Of a DNA stretch of 64,000 nt, positions 37,095-47,766 are shown one piece after another. Numbering within the stretch: position 1 is the first letter of the stretch; each line of letters begins with the position of its first letter. A program made the translations under genes and the position numbers. The DNA lies in the NCBI GenBank assembly GCA_001897745.1, contig MKUH01000024.1:1-64000 (forward strand), given 5' to 3'. This stretch comes from Candidatus Accumulibacter sp. 66-26. Lineage in GTDB: Bacteria > Pseudomonadota > Gammaproteobacteria > Burkholderiales > Rhodocyclaceae. The notes below the pieces were generated by a model. It worked only from the letters and a program-made list of their open reading frames with translations. It was not told the DNA's origin and did no database searches.

Positions 37095-37121
37095 GTACAG
37101 GGCGGCGCAAGCCGCTGCGCC

Positions 37122-37604
37122 CTACTTCTCCCCGAGCGGCAGTGCGCTCTTGTCGATCACCCGGCGCAGGACGAAGCTCGAATGCACGCCGGTCACGCCT
37201 TCGATGCGCGTGATGCGGTCGAGCAGCAGTTCCTGGTAGGCGTCCATGTCGCGCACGACGGCCTTGATCTGGTAATCGGCGTCCTGCCCGGTGATCAGCA
37301 GGCACTCCATGACTTCGGGGATCGCGCCGATCCTGGCTTCGAAATTCTCGAAGCGTTCCGGCGTGTGGCGGTCCATCGAGATGTGAATCAGCGCCATCAG
37401 CGACAGGCCGAGCGCCCTGGCGTCGAGCACCGCGCGGTAGCCGGCGACGATGCCGGCCTCCTCCAGCGCGCGCACGCGGCGCAGGCAGGGCGAAGGCGAG
37501 AGGCCGATGCGCTCGGCGAGATCCTGGTTGCTGATCCGTCCGTCCTGCTGCAGTACTTCGAGGATGTGGCGGTCGTAGCGGTCAAGCTGCATGATGCTAT
37601 CCAT
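37122..37604 (-). CDS. Lrp/AsnC-family transcriptional regulator
   Basis: The 160-residue protein has an N-terminal helix-turn-helix (LDRYDRHILEVLQQDGRISNQDLAERIGLSPSPCLRRVRALEEAGII-like) and a C-terminal RAM ligand-binding domain (ECLLITGQDADYQIKAVVRDMDAYQELLLDRITRIEGV). Family members bind amino acids and form octamers that wrap DNA. It is divergent from leuA across an AT-rich spacer with a perfect 15-bp palindrome, so it probably regulates itself and leuA in response to an amino acid. Confidence 0.92.
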   Translation of the reverse strand: MDSIMQLDRYDRHILEVLQQDGRISNQDLAERIGLSPSPCLRRVRALEEAGIVAGYRAVLDARALGLSLMALIHISMDRHTPERFENFEARIGAIPEVMECLLITGQDADYQIKAVVRDMDAYQELLLDRITRIEGVTGVHSSFVLRRVIDKSALPLGEK

Positions 37605-37649
37605 CGTTCAATCAAATTACAAAAATAGTATCAACAAAACAAATAAAAC

Positions 37650-37664
37650 GGCAATTTTATTGCC
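37650..37664. promoter_or_regulatory. 15-bp palindrome, candidate Lrp-type operator
   Basis: GGCAATTTTATTGCC has exact 6-base arms around TTT. Lrp/AsnC proteins typically bind 13-15 bp imperfect palindromes with AT-rich centres. It is in the AT-rich spacer between the Lrp-like gene and leuA, 46 bases upstream of the regulator's ATG. Confidence 0.55.
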
Positions 37665-37790
37665 AAAAATACAAAATCAAAGCGATAAAACGCAAGCACC
37701 TGCCGCGCGCTTTTCCGTAAACTGTCGTCATTCCCTTTCCGCTGCCGCCGGCGCGAAAAGGCACCGGAACCGCCGCCAGGAGAACGCACG

Positions 37791-39476
37791 ATGATGCAGC
37801 AAGCCGCCGCCAAATACCGCCCCTTCCCGCCCGTCGCGCTCGCCGACCGCCAGTGGCCGAACCGCGTCATTTCGGCGCCGCCGATCTGGATGAGCACCGA
37901 CCTGCGCGACGGCAACCAGTCGCTGTTCGAACCGATGAACGCCGAGCGCAAGATGCGCATGTTCCGCACCGTCTGCGCGGTCGGCTTCAAGGAAATCGAG
38001 GTCGGCTTCCCGTCGGCGTCGCAGACCGATTTCGATTTCGTGCGCCTGCTCATCGAGGGTGGCCACGTTCCCGACGACGTGACGATCGAGGTGCTCACCC
38101 AGGCGCGCGACCACCTGATCGAGCGCACCATGGAGTCGGTGCGCGGCGCCCGGCGCGTCATCGTGCACGTCTACAACGCGACCTCGCCGACCTTCCGCGA
38201 CGTCGTCTTCGGCATGAGCCGCCCCGAGGTCGTGCAATTGGCGGTCGACGCCGTGCGCCAAATCAAGCGGCTCGCCGCCGAACAACCGGACACCGAATTC
38301 ATCCTGCAGTACAGCCCGGAAACCTTCACCGCGACCGAACTCGACTTCGCCGTCGAGGTGTGCGACGCGGTGACTGCCGAGTGGGGCGCGACGCCTGAGA
38401 AGAAGGTCATCCTCAACCTGCCGGCCACCGTCGAGGTGGCGACGCCCAACGTCTACGCCGACCAGATCGAGTGGATGCACCGCCATCTGGCGCGACGCGA
38501 CAGCGTGATTCTCTCCTTGCACCCGCACAACGACCGCGGCACCGGCGTCGCCGCCGCCGAGCTCGGCCTGATGGCCGGTGCCGACCGCGTCGAGGGCTGC
38601 CTGTTCGGCAACGGCGAGCGCACCGGCAACGTCGATATCGTGACGCTGGCGCTCAACATGTACACGCAGGGCGTCGACCCGCAGCTCGACTTCTCCGACA
38701 TCAACGCCGTCGCGCGCACCGTCGAGCACTGCAACCAGTTGCCCATCCACCCGCGCCACCCCTACGTCGGCGACCTCGTGTTCACGGCCTTCTCCGGCTC
38801 GCACCAGGACGCGATCAAGAAGGGCTTCGCCGCACAGGAGCCGGGCGCCGCGTGGAACGTGCCCTATCTCCCGATCGATCCGGCCGACGTCGGCCGCAGC
38901 TACGATTCGGTCATCCGCGTGAACAGCCAGTCGGGCAAGGGCGGCGTCGCCTATCTGATAGAGAGCGAATACGGCGTCGTGATGCCGCGCCGCCTGCAGG
39001 TCGAATTCTCCGGCGAAGTGCAGGCGCACACCGAGCGCACCGGCGGCGAGGCGAGCGCGGCCGACATCTGGCGGCTCTTCGCGGGCACCTATCTCGAAGA
39101 TCGCGGCAGCATGCGCTACATCGAGCACCACCTGTTCGAGCATGGCAAGGCGCAGGGCATCCGCATCAGCGTCGAGCTTGACGGCGTGCCGCACCTGATC
39201 AGCGGCGAGGGCAACGGCCCGATCGACGCCGCCGTGCATGCCCTGCAGGGCATCGGCGTCGCGCTGCAGGTGCGCAGCTACGAAGAGCGCTCGATGGGCG
39301 CCAGCGGCCACGCCCAGGCCTGCGCCTTCATCGAGGTGATGCAGCCCGGTCGCGGCGGCGAGTGCTACGGCGTGGGCATTGACGCGAACATCGTCACGGC
39401 GTCGATCAAGGCTCTGGTCAGCGGCTACAACCGCCTGGAGGCGCGCGGCGCCGTGAAGGAAGCGCAGGCCGCCTGA
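37791..39476 (+). CDS. leuA: 2-isopropylmalate synthase
   Basis: The 561-residue enzyme condenses acetyl-CoA with 2-oxoisovalerate in the first committed step of leucine synthesis. It starts with the long form's N-terminus ([20 protein letters not shown]), then [13 protein letters not shown] with the metal-binding aspartate, [16 protein letters not shown], the [37 protein letters not shown] signature (metal histidines), and a C-terminal LeuA regulatory domain that normally binds leucine. GGAGAACGC precedes the ATG. It makes use of acetyl-CoA, linking it to the acetate genes. Confidence 0.95.
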   Translation: MMQQAAAKYRPFPPVALADRQWPNRVISAPPIWMSTDLRDGNQSLFEPMNAERKMRMFRTVCAVGFKEIEVGFPSASQTDFDFVRLLIEGGHVPDDVTIEVLTQARDHLIERTMESVRGARRVIVHVYNATSPTFRDVVFGMSRPEVVQLAVDAVRQIKRLAAEQPDTEFILQYSPETFTATELDFAVEVCDAVTAEWGATPEKKVILNLPATVEVATPNVYADQIEWMHRHLARRDSVILSLHPHNDRGTGVAAAELGLMAGADRVEGCLFGNGERTGNVDIVTLALNMYTQGVDPQLDFSDINAVARTVEHCNQLPIHPRHPYVGDLVFTAFSGSHQDAIKKGFAAQEPGAAWNVPYLPIDPADVGRSYDSVIRVNSQSGKGGVAYLIESEYGVVMPRRLQVEFSGEVQAHTERTGGEASAADIWRLFAGTYLEDRGSMRYIEHHLFEHGKAQGIRISVELDGVPHLISGEGNGPIDAAVHALQGIGVALQVRSYEERSMGASGHAQACAFIEVMQPGRGGECYGVGIDANIVTASIKALVSGYNRLEARGAVKEAQAA

Positions 39477-39528
39477 AGCGCGGACGCGGGCGGCACGACG
39501 CCGTCAAGGGCGGCCGGTCCGCCCGCGC

Positions 39529-39603
39529 TCACATCGACTTCCAGGCCAGCCAGGCGATCAGTGCGAAGATGACGAGCAGGCCGACGAGTTCGAGATAGGC
39601 CAT
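39529..39603 (-). CDS. Possible 24-residue single-helix membrane peptide
   Basis: The minus strand reads ATG to TGA, giving MAYLELVGLLVIFALIAWLA and then WKSM. That is one membrane helix with a short basic end, typical of small membrane peptides. It lies between the lpdA terminator and the end of leuA. There is no clear ribosome binding site, and the upstream terminator would require its own promoter, so translation is uncertain. Confidence 0.3.
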   Translation of the reverse strand: MAYLELVGLLVIFALIAWLAWKSM

Positions 39604-39630
39604 GGTGTTTCGGCAAAGGCGGGAATGAAA

Positions 39631-39665
39631 AAAAAGGCGGGGTGCCGAAACACCCCGCCTTTTCC
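39631..39665 (-). terminator. Rho-independent terminator of the lpdA end of the TCA block
   Basis: On the minus strand AAAAGGCGGGGTG and CACCCCGCCTTTT form a strong stem around a TTTCGG loop, followed by a run of eight T. It lies about 55 bases after the lpdA stop. Confidence 0.85.
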
Positions 39666-39720
39666 TTTGCGCCGTCCCCGCCGCGCGTTTTCCGCACGGC
39701 GGGGAACAGCACCGGAGCGC

Positions 39721-41148
39721 TTAGAAGTGCAGCGGGCGCTTGTCGCAGGCCAGCGCGGCTTCGTGCACGACTTCCGACAGCGTCGGGTGGGCGTGGCAGA
39801 TGCGCGCGAGGTCTTCCGACGCGGCGCCGAACTCCATCGCGACGACGCCTTCCGAGATCAACTCGGAGGCGTTGGCGCCGATGATGTGCACGCCGAGGAT
39901 GCGGTCGGTCTTGGCGTCGGCCAGCATCTTGACGAAGCCGGTCGGGTCGCCCATGCCGAGCGCGCGACCGTTGGCGGCGAACGGAATCTTGCCGACCTTG
40001 TAGGCGACGCCGTCGGCCTTGAGCTGCTGCTCGGTCTTGCCGACCCAGGCGATCTCTGGGCTCGTGTAGATGACCCAGGGGATGGTGTCGAAATTGCAGT
40101 GGCCGGCCTGGCCGGCCATCAGCTCGGCAACCATGACGCCCTCTTCCATCGCCTTGTGCGCGAGCATCGGACCGGAGACCACATCGCCGACCGCCCACAC
40201 GCCGGGCAGGTTGGTGCGGCAGTGGCCGTCGACGTTGATCTGGCCGCGCTCGTTGAGCTGCAGGCCGACCTTGTCGGCGTTCAGACCGTCGGTGTTCGGC
40301 ACGCGGCCGACGGAAACGATCAGGCGGTCGGCGTCGAGCTTCTGCGCGGCGCCGGTCTTGTCGGTGTAGGCGATCGAGACGCCCTTCTTCGACGTCTTCA
40401 CGTCGCCGATCTTGACGCCGGTCTGGATGTTCAGGCCCTGCTTGGCGAACACCTTGGCGGCTTCCTTGGCGACGTCGACGTCGGCGACCGACAGGAAGTC
40501 GGGCATCGCTTCGAGGATGGTCACTTCGGAACCGAGGCGGCGCCAGACGCTGCCCATTTCGAGGCCGATCACGCCGGCGCCGATGATCGCGAGCTTCTTC
40601 GGCACGGCGTCGATGTCGAGCGCGCCGGCGTTGTCGCAGACAATCTTGTTGTCGACCGCGATGCCCGGCAGATGGCGCGCCTTGGAGCCGGTGGCGACGA
40701 TGACCTGCTTGGCCTCGACGACGTCGTTACCGACCTTGACCTGCCAGCCGCCGTCCTTGCCGGCGCCGACGAAGGCGCCGTGGCCGTTGAGCTGGGTCAC
40801 CTTGTTCTTCTTGAACAGGCCCTTGATGCCCGAGGTCAGCTGCGTGACGATGCCGTCCTTGCGGCCGACCATCTTGCCCACGTCGATCTTCGGCGTACCG
40901 ACGCTGATACCCTGCGCGGCGAAGCTGTGGCCGGCTTCCTCGAACAGGTGCGAGGTGTGCAGCAGCGCCTTCGACGGGATGCAGCCGACGTTCAGGCAGG
41001 TGCCGCCGAGGCGCGGTTCGCCCTTCGGATCGGCGTAGGCGTTGGATTCGCAGCAGGCGACATTGAAGCCGAGTTGCGCGGCGCGGATCGCGGCCACGTA
41101 GCCGCCGGGGCCGCCGCCGATGACGAGGACGTCGAATTGTTTGGACAT
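39721..41148 (-). CDS. lpdA: Dihydrolipoyl dehydrogenase (E3)
   Basis: The 475-residue FAD enzyme reoxidises lipoamide on the 2-oxoglutarate dehydrogenase E2. It has the FAD motif [21 protein letters not shown], the redox disulfide in [19 protein letters not shown], an NAD motif [19 protein letters not shown], and the C-terminal His-Glu dyad in [22 protein letters not shown] precedes the ATG. It lies downstream of odhB on the same strand, with an apparent attenuator between them. Confidence 0.96.
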   Translation of the reverse strand: MSKQFDVLVIGGGPGGYVAAIRAAQLGFNVACCESNAYADPKGEPRLGGTCLNVGCIPSKALLHTSHLFEEAGHSFAAQGISVGTPKIDVGKMVGRKDGIVTQLTSGIKGLFKKNKVTQLNGHGAFVGAGKDGGWQVKVGNDVVEAKQVIVATGSKARHLPGIAVDNKIVCDNAGALDIDAVPKKLAIIGAGVIGLEMGSVWRRLGSEVTILEAMPDFLSVADVDVAKEAAKVFAKQGLNIQTGVKIGDVKTSKKGVSIAYTDKTGAAQKLDADRLIVSVGRVPNTDGLNADKVGLQLNERGQINVDGHCRTNLPGVWAVGDVVSGPMLAHKAMEEGVMVAELMAGQAGHCNFDTIPWVIYTSPEIAWVGKTEQQLKADGVAYKVGKIPFAANGRALGMGDPTGFVKMLADAKTDRILGVHIIGANASELISEGVVAMEFGAASEDLARICHAHPTLSEVVHEAALACDKRPLHF

Positions 41149-41173
41149 TGTTCTTTCTCCTGGTGGAAACGAG

Positions 41174-41223
41174 AAAAAGGGGCCGGGGCAAGGGGCTTCT
41201 GACCCCGTGCGCCGCGCCCCTTT
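41174..41223 (-). terminator. Possible attenuator between odhB and lpdA
   Basis: On the minus strand AAAGGGGC pairs with GGCCCCTTT across an inner GGGG/CCCC stem, and the structure ends in TTTTT. It lies in the 87-base gap before lpdA and could reduce read-through. Confidence 0.45.
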
Positions 41224-41235
41224 CCTTCTAGTGCA

Positions 41236-42447
41236 TCAGACGCCGAGCAGCAGGCGGGCCGGATCTTCCAGCGCTTCCTTCATGGTCACCAGACCGAGCA
41301 CGGCTTCGCGGCCGTCGATGATGCGGTGATCGTAGGACATCGCCAGATAGTTGATCGGGCGCACGACGACCTGGCCGTTTTCGACGACGGCGCGGTCCTT
41401 CGTGGCATGGATGCCGAGGATGGCCGACTGCGGCGGGTTGATGATCGGCGTCGACAGCATCGAGCCGAAGATGCCGCCGTTCGAGATCGAGAAGGTGCCG
41501 CCGGTCAGTTCTTCCATCGAGATCTTGCCGTCCTTGGCCTTCTGGCCGAATTCGGCGATCTTCTTCTCGATGTCGGCGATGGTCATCTGGTCGGCGTCGC
41601 GGATGATCGGCACGACAAGGCCGCGCGGCGAACCGACGGCGATGCCGATGTCGATGTAGCCGTGATAGACGATGTCGTTGCCGTCGACCGAGGCGTTCAG
41701 GATCGGGAACTTCTGCAGGGCGGCAACCGCGGCCTTGACGAAGAAGCCCATGAAGCCGAGACGGACGCCGTGCGCCTTTTCGAACTTCTCGCCGTACTGC
41801 TTGCGCAGCGCCATGATCGGCGCCATGTTCACTTCGTTGAAGGTGGTCAGGATGGCGTTTTCGTTCTTCGACTGCAGCAGGCGCTCGGCGATGCGGGCGC
41901 GCAGGCGCGACATCGGAACGCGCTGCTCGGGGCGCTCGCCGAGCGGGATCTGCACGGCCGGCGCGGCGGCCAGCGCCGGAGCGGCGGCCTTCGGCTGGGC
42001 GGCTTGTGCATCTTCCTTGGTGACGCGACCGCCACGGCCGGAGCCGGTGACGTCGGCGGCGGCGATGCCCTTCTCGTCGAGAATCTTGCGCGCGGCCGGC
42101 ATGGCCACGCCGGCGGCCGACGGCGCGGCAGCGGCGGGCGCGGCAGCCGGCGCCGGCGCGGCGGCCTTCGGTGCGGCGGCAGCGGCCGGTGCTGTGGCCG
42201 AAGCCTGGGCGGCGGTGTCGATGCGCGCGATGACTTCGCCGGCGACGACGGTGTCGCCGTCGCCCTTGATGATTTCGACGATCACGCCGCCATCCGGCGC
42301 GGGGAGTTCGAGGACGACCTTGTCGGTCTCGATGTCGATCAGGTTTTCGTCGCGCGAAACGGCTTCGCCGGCCTTCTTGTGCCAGGCCACGAGGGTCGCT
42401 TCGGCGACGGATTCGGACAGCTGCGGAACTTTGACGTCGATGAGCAT
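41236..42447 (-). CDS. odhB: 2-oxoglutarate dehydrogenase E2 (dihydrolipoyl succinyltransferase)
   Basis: The 403-residue protein has one N-terminal lipoyl domain (lipoyl lysine in [17 protein letters not shown]43), an alanine/proline-rich hinge (about 78-115), a peripheral subunit-binding domain ([31 protein letters not shown]) and a catalytic acyltransferase domain ending [17 protein letters not shown] with the active-site histidine and aspartate. It transfers succinyl groups to CoA. GGAGA lies before the ATG. It follows odhA by 26 bases. Confidence 0.96.
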   Translation of the reverse strand: MLIDVKVPQLSESVAEATLVAWHKKAGEAVSRDENLIDIETDKVVLELPAPDGGVIVEIIKGDGDTVVAGEVIARIDTAAQASATAPAAAAAPKAAAPAPAAAPAAAAPSAAGVAMPAARKILDEKGIAAADVTGSGRGGRVTKEDAQAAQPKAAAPALAAAPAVQIPLGERPEQRVPMSRLRARIAERLLQSKNENAILTTFNEVNMAPIMALRKQYGEKFEKAHGVRLGFMGFFVKAAVAALQKFPILNASVDGNDIVYHGYIDIGIAVGSPRGLVVPIIRDADQMTIADIEKKIAEFGQKAKDGKISMEELTGGTFSISNGGIFGSMLSTPIINPPQSAILGIHATKDRAVVENGQVVVRPINYLAMSYDHRIIDGREAVLGLVTMKEALEDPARLLLGV

Positions 42448-42473
42448 GATATCTCCGTATTTTTATGCTGGTT

Positions 42474-45302
42474 TCAGTACTCGATCTTGCCCAGGGCGGA
42501 CTCGATGAGGGCTTTCTGTTGAGCGTTGTGCTTGGCGAGGTAACCCACCGCCGGCGACGCCGAGGCCGGACGCGAAACGAGCAGCAGGTGCTGCTTGTCG
42601 CTCAGCGAACGGGCCAGATGCTGACGCGAGGCGATCCAGTACCAAGCGCCCTGGTTGCGCGGCTCGTCCTGCACCCAGACGATTTCCGTGGCCTTCGGGT
42701 ACTTGGCGATCTCGGCCTTGAACGACTCTTCCGGGAAGGGGTAGAGCTGTTCGAGACGGGCGATGGCGATGTGGTTGAGCTTCTGCTCGCGACGCGCCGC
42801 GACGAGGTCGTAGTAGACCTTGCCCGAGCAGAAGATGACGCGGGTCACCTTCTTGGCGTCGAGCTTGTCGGTCTCGCCGATCACGCGCTGGAATTCGCCC
42901 TTGCTCAGTTCGTCGAGCGTCGAGGTGGCATCCTTGTGACGGAGCAGCGACTTCGGCGAGAAGACGATCAGCGGCTTGCGCTGGTTGCGCACGCCCTGAC
43001 GGCGAAGCAGGTGGAAAATCTGGGCCGGCGTCGTCGGCTGGCAGACTTCCATGTTCATTTCCGCGCACAGCGTCATGAAGCGTTCGATGCGCGCCGACGA
43101 GTGCTCCGGACCCTGGCCTTCGTAGCCGTGCGGGAGCAGCATGACGAGACCGCAGGCGCGGCCCCACTTGGTTTCGCCGGAAGCGATGAACTGGTCGATG
43201 ACGACCTGCGCGCCGTTCGCGAAGTCGCCGAACTGGCCTTCCCAGAGCACCAGTTCGTGCGGGTTGGCGGTGGCGTAGCCGTAGTCGAAGGCGAGCACGG
43301 CTTCTTCGGAGAGGACCGAGTCGAAGCACTGGAAGCCGGCCTGCTTTTCCTGCAGGTGGGCCAGCGGGTAGAAGGTGCCTTCGTCCCAGTTTTCGCGATT
43401 CTGGTCGTGCAGGGCGGCGTGGCGGTGGAAGAAGGTGCCGCGCCCGACGTCCTCGCCCGAGATGCGCACGCCGTAGCCCGACACGAGCAGCGAGGCGTAG
43501 GCCAGGTTCTCGGCCATGCCCCAGTCGATCGGCAGCTTGCCCTCGCCCATGGCGCGGCGGTCGTCGATGATCTTCTTGACGCGCGAGTGCAGCGTGAAGC
43601 CCTCGGGAACCGTCGTCAGGCGCTCGGCCAGACGCTTGAGTTCCTTGGCCGGCACGGTGGTGTCGCAGGTCTCGATGTACTTCTTGGTGAGGTACGGCGT
43701 CCAGTCGATCGTCATCGGGTGCTTGTAGCCGGCGATCACCGGGTTGTACAGCAACTCGCCCTTGTCGAGGTGGGCGCGATAGTCCTTGATCATGTTGTCC
43801 GGACCGTCGGCCGGCAGCACGCCCTCGGCGACCAGCTTGTCGGCGTACAGCTTGCGCGTGCCCGGATGCGCCTGCACCTTCTTGTACATCAGCGGCTGCG
43901 TGACCATCGGCTCGTCCTGCTCGTTGTGGCCGAGCTTGCGGTAGCAGATGATGTCGATCACGACATCCTTCTTGAAGGTGTGACGGAACTCCATCGCCAC
44001 CTGGGTGACGAGCGCCACGGCTTCCGGATCGTCGCCGTTGACGTGGAAGATCGGCGCGTCGGCCATCTTGAAGATGTCGGTGCAGTACAGCGAGGAGCGG
44101 TAGTCACGCGGGTCCGACGTGGTGAAGCCGATCTGGTTGTTCACCACGATGTGCACCGTGCCGCCCGTGCCGTAACCGCGGGTCTGCGCGAAGTTGATCA
44201 TTTCCTGGTTGACGCCTTGGCCGGCGACGGCGGCGTCGCCATGGATCAGCACCGGCAGCACCTTGTCCTTGCCGCCTTCGCCGCGCCGACGCTGGCGCGA
44301 GTAAACCGAGCCGACGACGACCGGGTTGACGATTTCCAGGTGCGAGGGGTTGAAAGCCAGCGTCAGGTGGCAGGGGCCGCCGGGCGTCGCGACGTCGGAC
44401 GAGTAGCCCATGTGGTACTTGACGTCGCCGGACGACAGGTCCTGCGCCTTCTTGCCTTCGAACTCGTCGAAGAGCATCGCCGGCGTCTTGCCCAGCGTAT
44501 TGACGAGCACGTTGAGACGGCCGCGGTGGGCCATGCCGACGACGATCTCATCGACGCCGAGTCTGCCGCCGACGCGGATCAGTTCGTCCATCGACACGAT
44601 CAGCGATTCGCCGCCTTCGAGCGAGAAGCGCTTCTGGCCGACGTAGCGGGTGTGCAGGTAGCGCTCGAGCGTCTCGGCGGCCGTCAGGCGTTCGAGCAGA
44701 CGCTTCTTCTCGTCGGCGCTGTAGCTGCCCTTGCCGCGGATCGTTTCGAGGCGATCCTGCAGCCAGCGTTTCTCGGCGATCTCGTTCATGTACATGTACT
44801 CGACGCCGATCGAGCTGCAGTAGGTTTCCTTCAGCGCGTCGAAGATCTGGCCGAACGGCGCATGCTCGGGAACGGCCTTGAAGGAGCCCGAGTTGAAGGT
44901 GCTGTTGAGGTCGGCGTCGGTCAGGCCGTAGTGCGCGGGCTCGAGCTCGGGCAGTGCGGGACGCGGCATGCGCTTGAGCGGGTCGAGGTTGGCCCAGCGC
45001 GTGCCGAGGAAGCGGTAGGCGTTGATCAGCTGCAGCACGCCGACCTGCTTCTTGTCGTCGATCGGCGCAGCGGCCGCCACGCGGTAGCCGCCCTTCTTCG
45101 CCTGCTCGGCGAAGGCGTTGATCACTGGCAGATGCGGCACGTCGCGGGCAACGTTGCCCGGCAGCTGCGCCAGTTTGTCGAAATAGTCGCGCCACTCGTC
45201 GGGCACGGAAGCGGGATTGTCTAGGTAGTTCTCGTACAGTTCCTCGACGAAGGGCGCGTTGCCGCCGAAGAGGTGGGAATTGCCGAACAGCTGCGTCATC
45301 AT
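42474..45302 (-). CDS. odhA: 2-oxoglutarate dehydrogenase E1
   Basis: The thiamine-diphosphate enzyme (about 942 residues) decarboxylates 2-oxoglutarate. The N-terminus FGNSHLFGGNAPFVEELYENYLDNPASVPDEWRDYF, the IGMAHRGRLNVL-type segment (VGMAHRGRLNVL), the ThDP region IHGDAAVAGQGVNQE, and the C-terminal RIERFM and EEPRNQGAW-like (DEPRNQGAW) motifs are all present. I chose the ATG at 45302 because AGGTG lies six bases upstream; a GTG three codons earlier is possible. First gene of the odhA-odhB-lpdA unit. Confidence 0.95.
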   Translation of the reverse strand: MMTQLFGNSHLFGGNAPFVEELYENYLDNPASVPDEWRDYFDKLAQLPGNVARDVPHLPVINAFAEQAKKGGYRVAAAAPIDDKKQVGVLQLINAYRFLGTRWANLDPLKRMPRPALPELEPAHYGLTDADLNSTFNSGSFKAVPEHAPFGQIFDALKETYCSSIGVEYMYMNEIAEKRWLQDRLETIRGKGSYSADEKKRLLERLTAAETLERYLHTRYVGQKRFSLEGGESLIVSMDELIRVGGRLGVDEIVVGMAHRGRLNVLVNTLGKTPAMLFDEFEGKKAQDLSSGDVKYHMGYSSDVATPGGPCHLTLAFNPSHLEIVNPVVVGSVYSRQRRRGEGGKDKVLPVLIHGDAAVAGQGVNQEMINFAQTRGYGTGGTVHIVVNNQIGFTTSDPRDYRSSLYCTDIFKMADAPIFHVNGDDPEAVALVTQVAMEFRHTFKKDVVIDIICYRKLGHNEQDEPMVTQPLMYKKVQAHPGTRKLYADKLVAEGVLPADGPDNMIKDYRAHLDKGELLYNPVIAGYKHPMTIDWTPYLTKKYIETCDTTVPAKELKRLAERLTTVPEGFTLHSRVKKIIDDRRAMGEGKLPIDWGMAENLAYASLLVSGYGVRISGEDVGRGTFFHRHAALHDQNRENWDEGTFYPLAHLQEKQAGFQCFDSVLSEEAVLAFDYGYATANPHELVLWEGQFGDFANGAQVVIDQFIASGETKWGRACGLVMLLPHGYEGQGPEHSSARIERFMTLCAEMNMEVCQPTTPAQIFHLLRRQGVRNQRKPLIVFSPKSLLRHKDATSTLDELSKGEFQRVIGETDKLDAKKVTRVIFCSGKVYYDLVAARREQKLNHIAIARLEQLYPFPEESFKAEIAKYPKATEIVWVQDEPRNQGAWYWIASRQHLARSLSDKQHLLLVSRPASASPAVGYLAKHNAQQKALIESALGKIEY

Positions 45303-45368
45303 GGCAGACACCTGTAATCAGGGTTTTGGGAGCACGGAATGGTCGCCGGCCAATACGGCCGGGTATGG

Positions 45369-45394
45369 AAAAAAGGGCGGCTGTTTCGGCCGCC
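45369..45394 (-). terminator. Rho-independent terminator of gltA
   Basis: On the minus strand AGGGCGGCC and GCCGCCCT form the stem around GAAACA, followed by TTTTTT. It lies about 12 bases after the gltA stop and separates gltA from odhA. Confidence 0.8.
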
Positions 45395-45405
45395 CTCGGA
45401 GTTTG

Positions 45406-46704
<1,299 letters not shown>

Positions 46705-46774
46705 GATTTAGTCCCTGTACAGGTTTGTGATGTCACAGCTTCCAACCGGAGGTCGCCAATATAGGGCGGCTTCC

Positions 46775-47026
46775 TTACTTAACTCTTACGTCGTGCAGCA
46801 TGGCGACGACTTCGGCCTGGACCGGGTCCTGGCATTGCACGCTGCCATTGACCAGCGGCCACAGTTCCAGGTCTTCCATGTCGGCCAGCACGACGAAGGC
46901 TTCGGCCTGCGCCGGTGTCAGGCTGGAGAACCTCTCCTCGAGAAAGCTCCCGAGCAGAAGGTCCATTTCCAGCATGGCACGGCGCGTACAGCGCCAGCGC
47001 AGGCGATTCAGTGCTCCGCGTTCCAC
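46775..47026 (-). CDS. sdhE: Succinate dehydrogenase assembly factor SdhE
   Basis: The 83-residue protein has the SdhE signature RLRWRCTRRAMLEMDLLLGSFLE with the RGM-like motif replaced by RAM in this copy, and continues DMEDLELWPLVNG. SdhE is needed for covalent attachment of FAD to SdhA. The start is the GTG at 47026, two bases after the sdhB stop, giving VERGALNRLRWRC; a longer upstream frame overlaps sdhB and is not used. Confidence 0.9.
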   Translation of the reverse strand: MERGALNRLRWRCTRRAMLEMDLLLGSFLEERFSSLTPAQAEAFVVLADMEDLELWPLVNGSVQCQDPVQAEVVAMLHDVRVK

Positions 47027-47028
47027 CG

Positions 47029-47742
47029 TCAGACCGCGCGCCTGACCATCATTTCCTTGATCTTGCCGATCGCCTTCGTCGGGTTGAGACCCTTCGGACA
47101 GACGTCGACGCAGTTCATGATGGAGTGGCAGCGGAAGAGGCGATACGGATCCTCGAGGTCGTCCAGACGCGCGTTGGTCGCCTCGTCGCGCGTATCGGCG
47201 ATGAAACGGTAGGCGTTGAGCAGGCCGGCCGGGCCGACGAACTTGTCCGGATTCCACCAGAACGACGGGCAGGAGGTCGAGCAGCAGGCGCACAGGATGC
47301 ATTCGTAGAGACCGTTCAGTTCCTCGCGGTCATCCGGCGACTGCAGGCGCTCGCGCTCGGGCGGCGGCGTGTCGTTGATCAGGTAGGGCTTGATCGAGTG
47401 GTACTGCTTGAAGAACTGGGTCATATCCACGATCAGGTCGCGGATGACCGGCAGGCCGGGCAGCGGACGCAGGACGACCGGCTCCTTCAGATCCTTCACT
47501 TCGGTCAGACAGGCGAGGCCGTTCTTGCCGTTGATGTTCATCGCGTCGGAACCGCAGATACCTTCGCGGCACGAGCGGCGGTAGGACAGGGTGTCGTCCT
47601 TCGCCTTGAGTTTCACCAGGACGTCGAGCAGCTTGCGATCGGTGACGCTATCGACCTCGATCGAGATGTCCTGCATGTACGGCGCGTTGTCCTTGTCCGG
47701 ATCGTAGCGGTAGATCTTGAACAGCATGGTACGGGTGGTCAT
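47029..47742 (-). CDS. sdhB: Succinate dehydrogenase iron-sulfur subunit
   Basis: The 237-residue protein carries the [2Fe-2S] motif SCREGICGSDAMNINGKNGLAC, the first cysteine cluster CILCACCSTSCPSFW ([4Fe-4S]) and CHSIMNCVDVCPKGLNPTKAIG ([3Fe-4S]). It passes electrons from SdhA flavin to ubiquinone. It follows sdhA by 24 bases. Confidence 0.97.
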   Translation of the reverse strand: MTTRTMLFKIYRYDPDKDNAPYMQDISIEVDSVTDRKLLDVLVKLKAKDDTLSYRRSCREGICGSDAMNINGKNGLACLTEVKDLKEPVVLRPLPGLPVIRDLIVDMTQFFKQYHSIKPYLINDTPPPERERLQSPDDREELNGLYECILCACCSTSCPSFWWNPDKFVGPAGLLNAYRFIADTRDEATNARLDDLEDPYRLFRCHSIMNCVDVCPKGLNPTKAIGKIKEMMVRRAV

Positions 47743-47766
47743 GTTTTTTGACTCCTTGGCGCGCGA

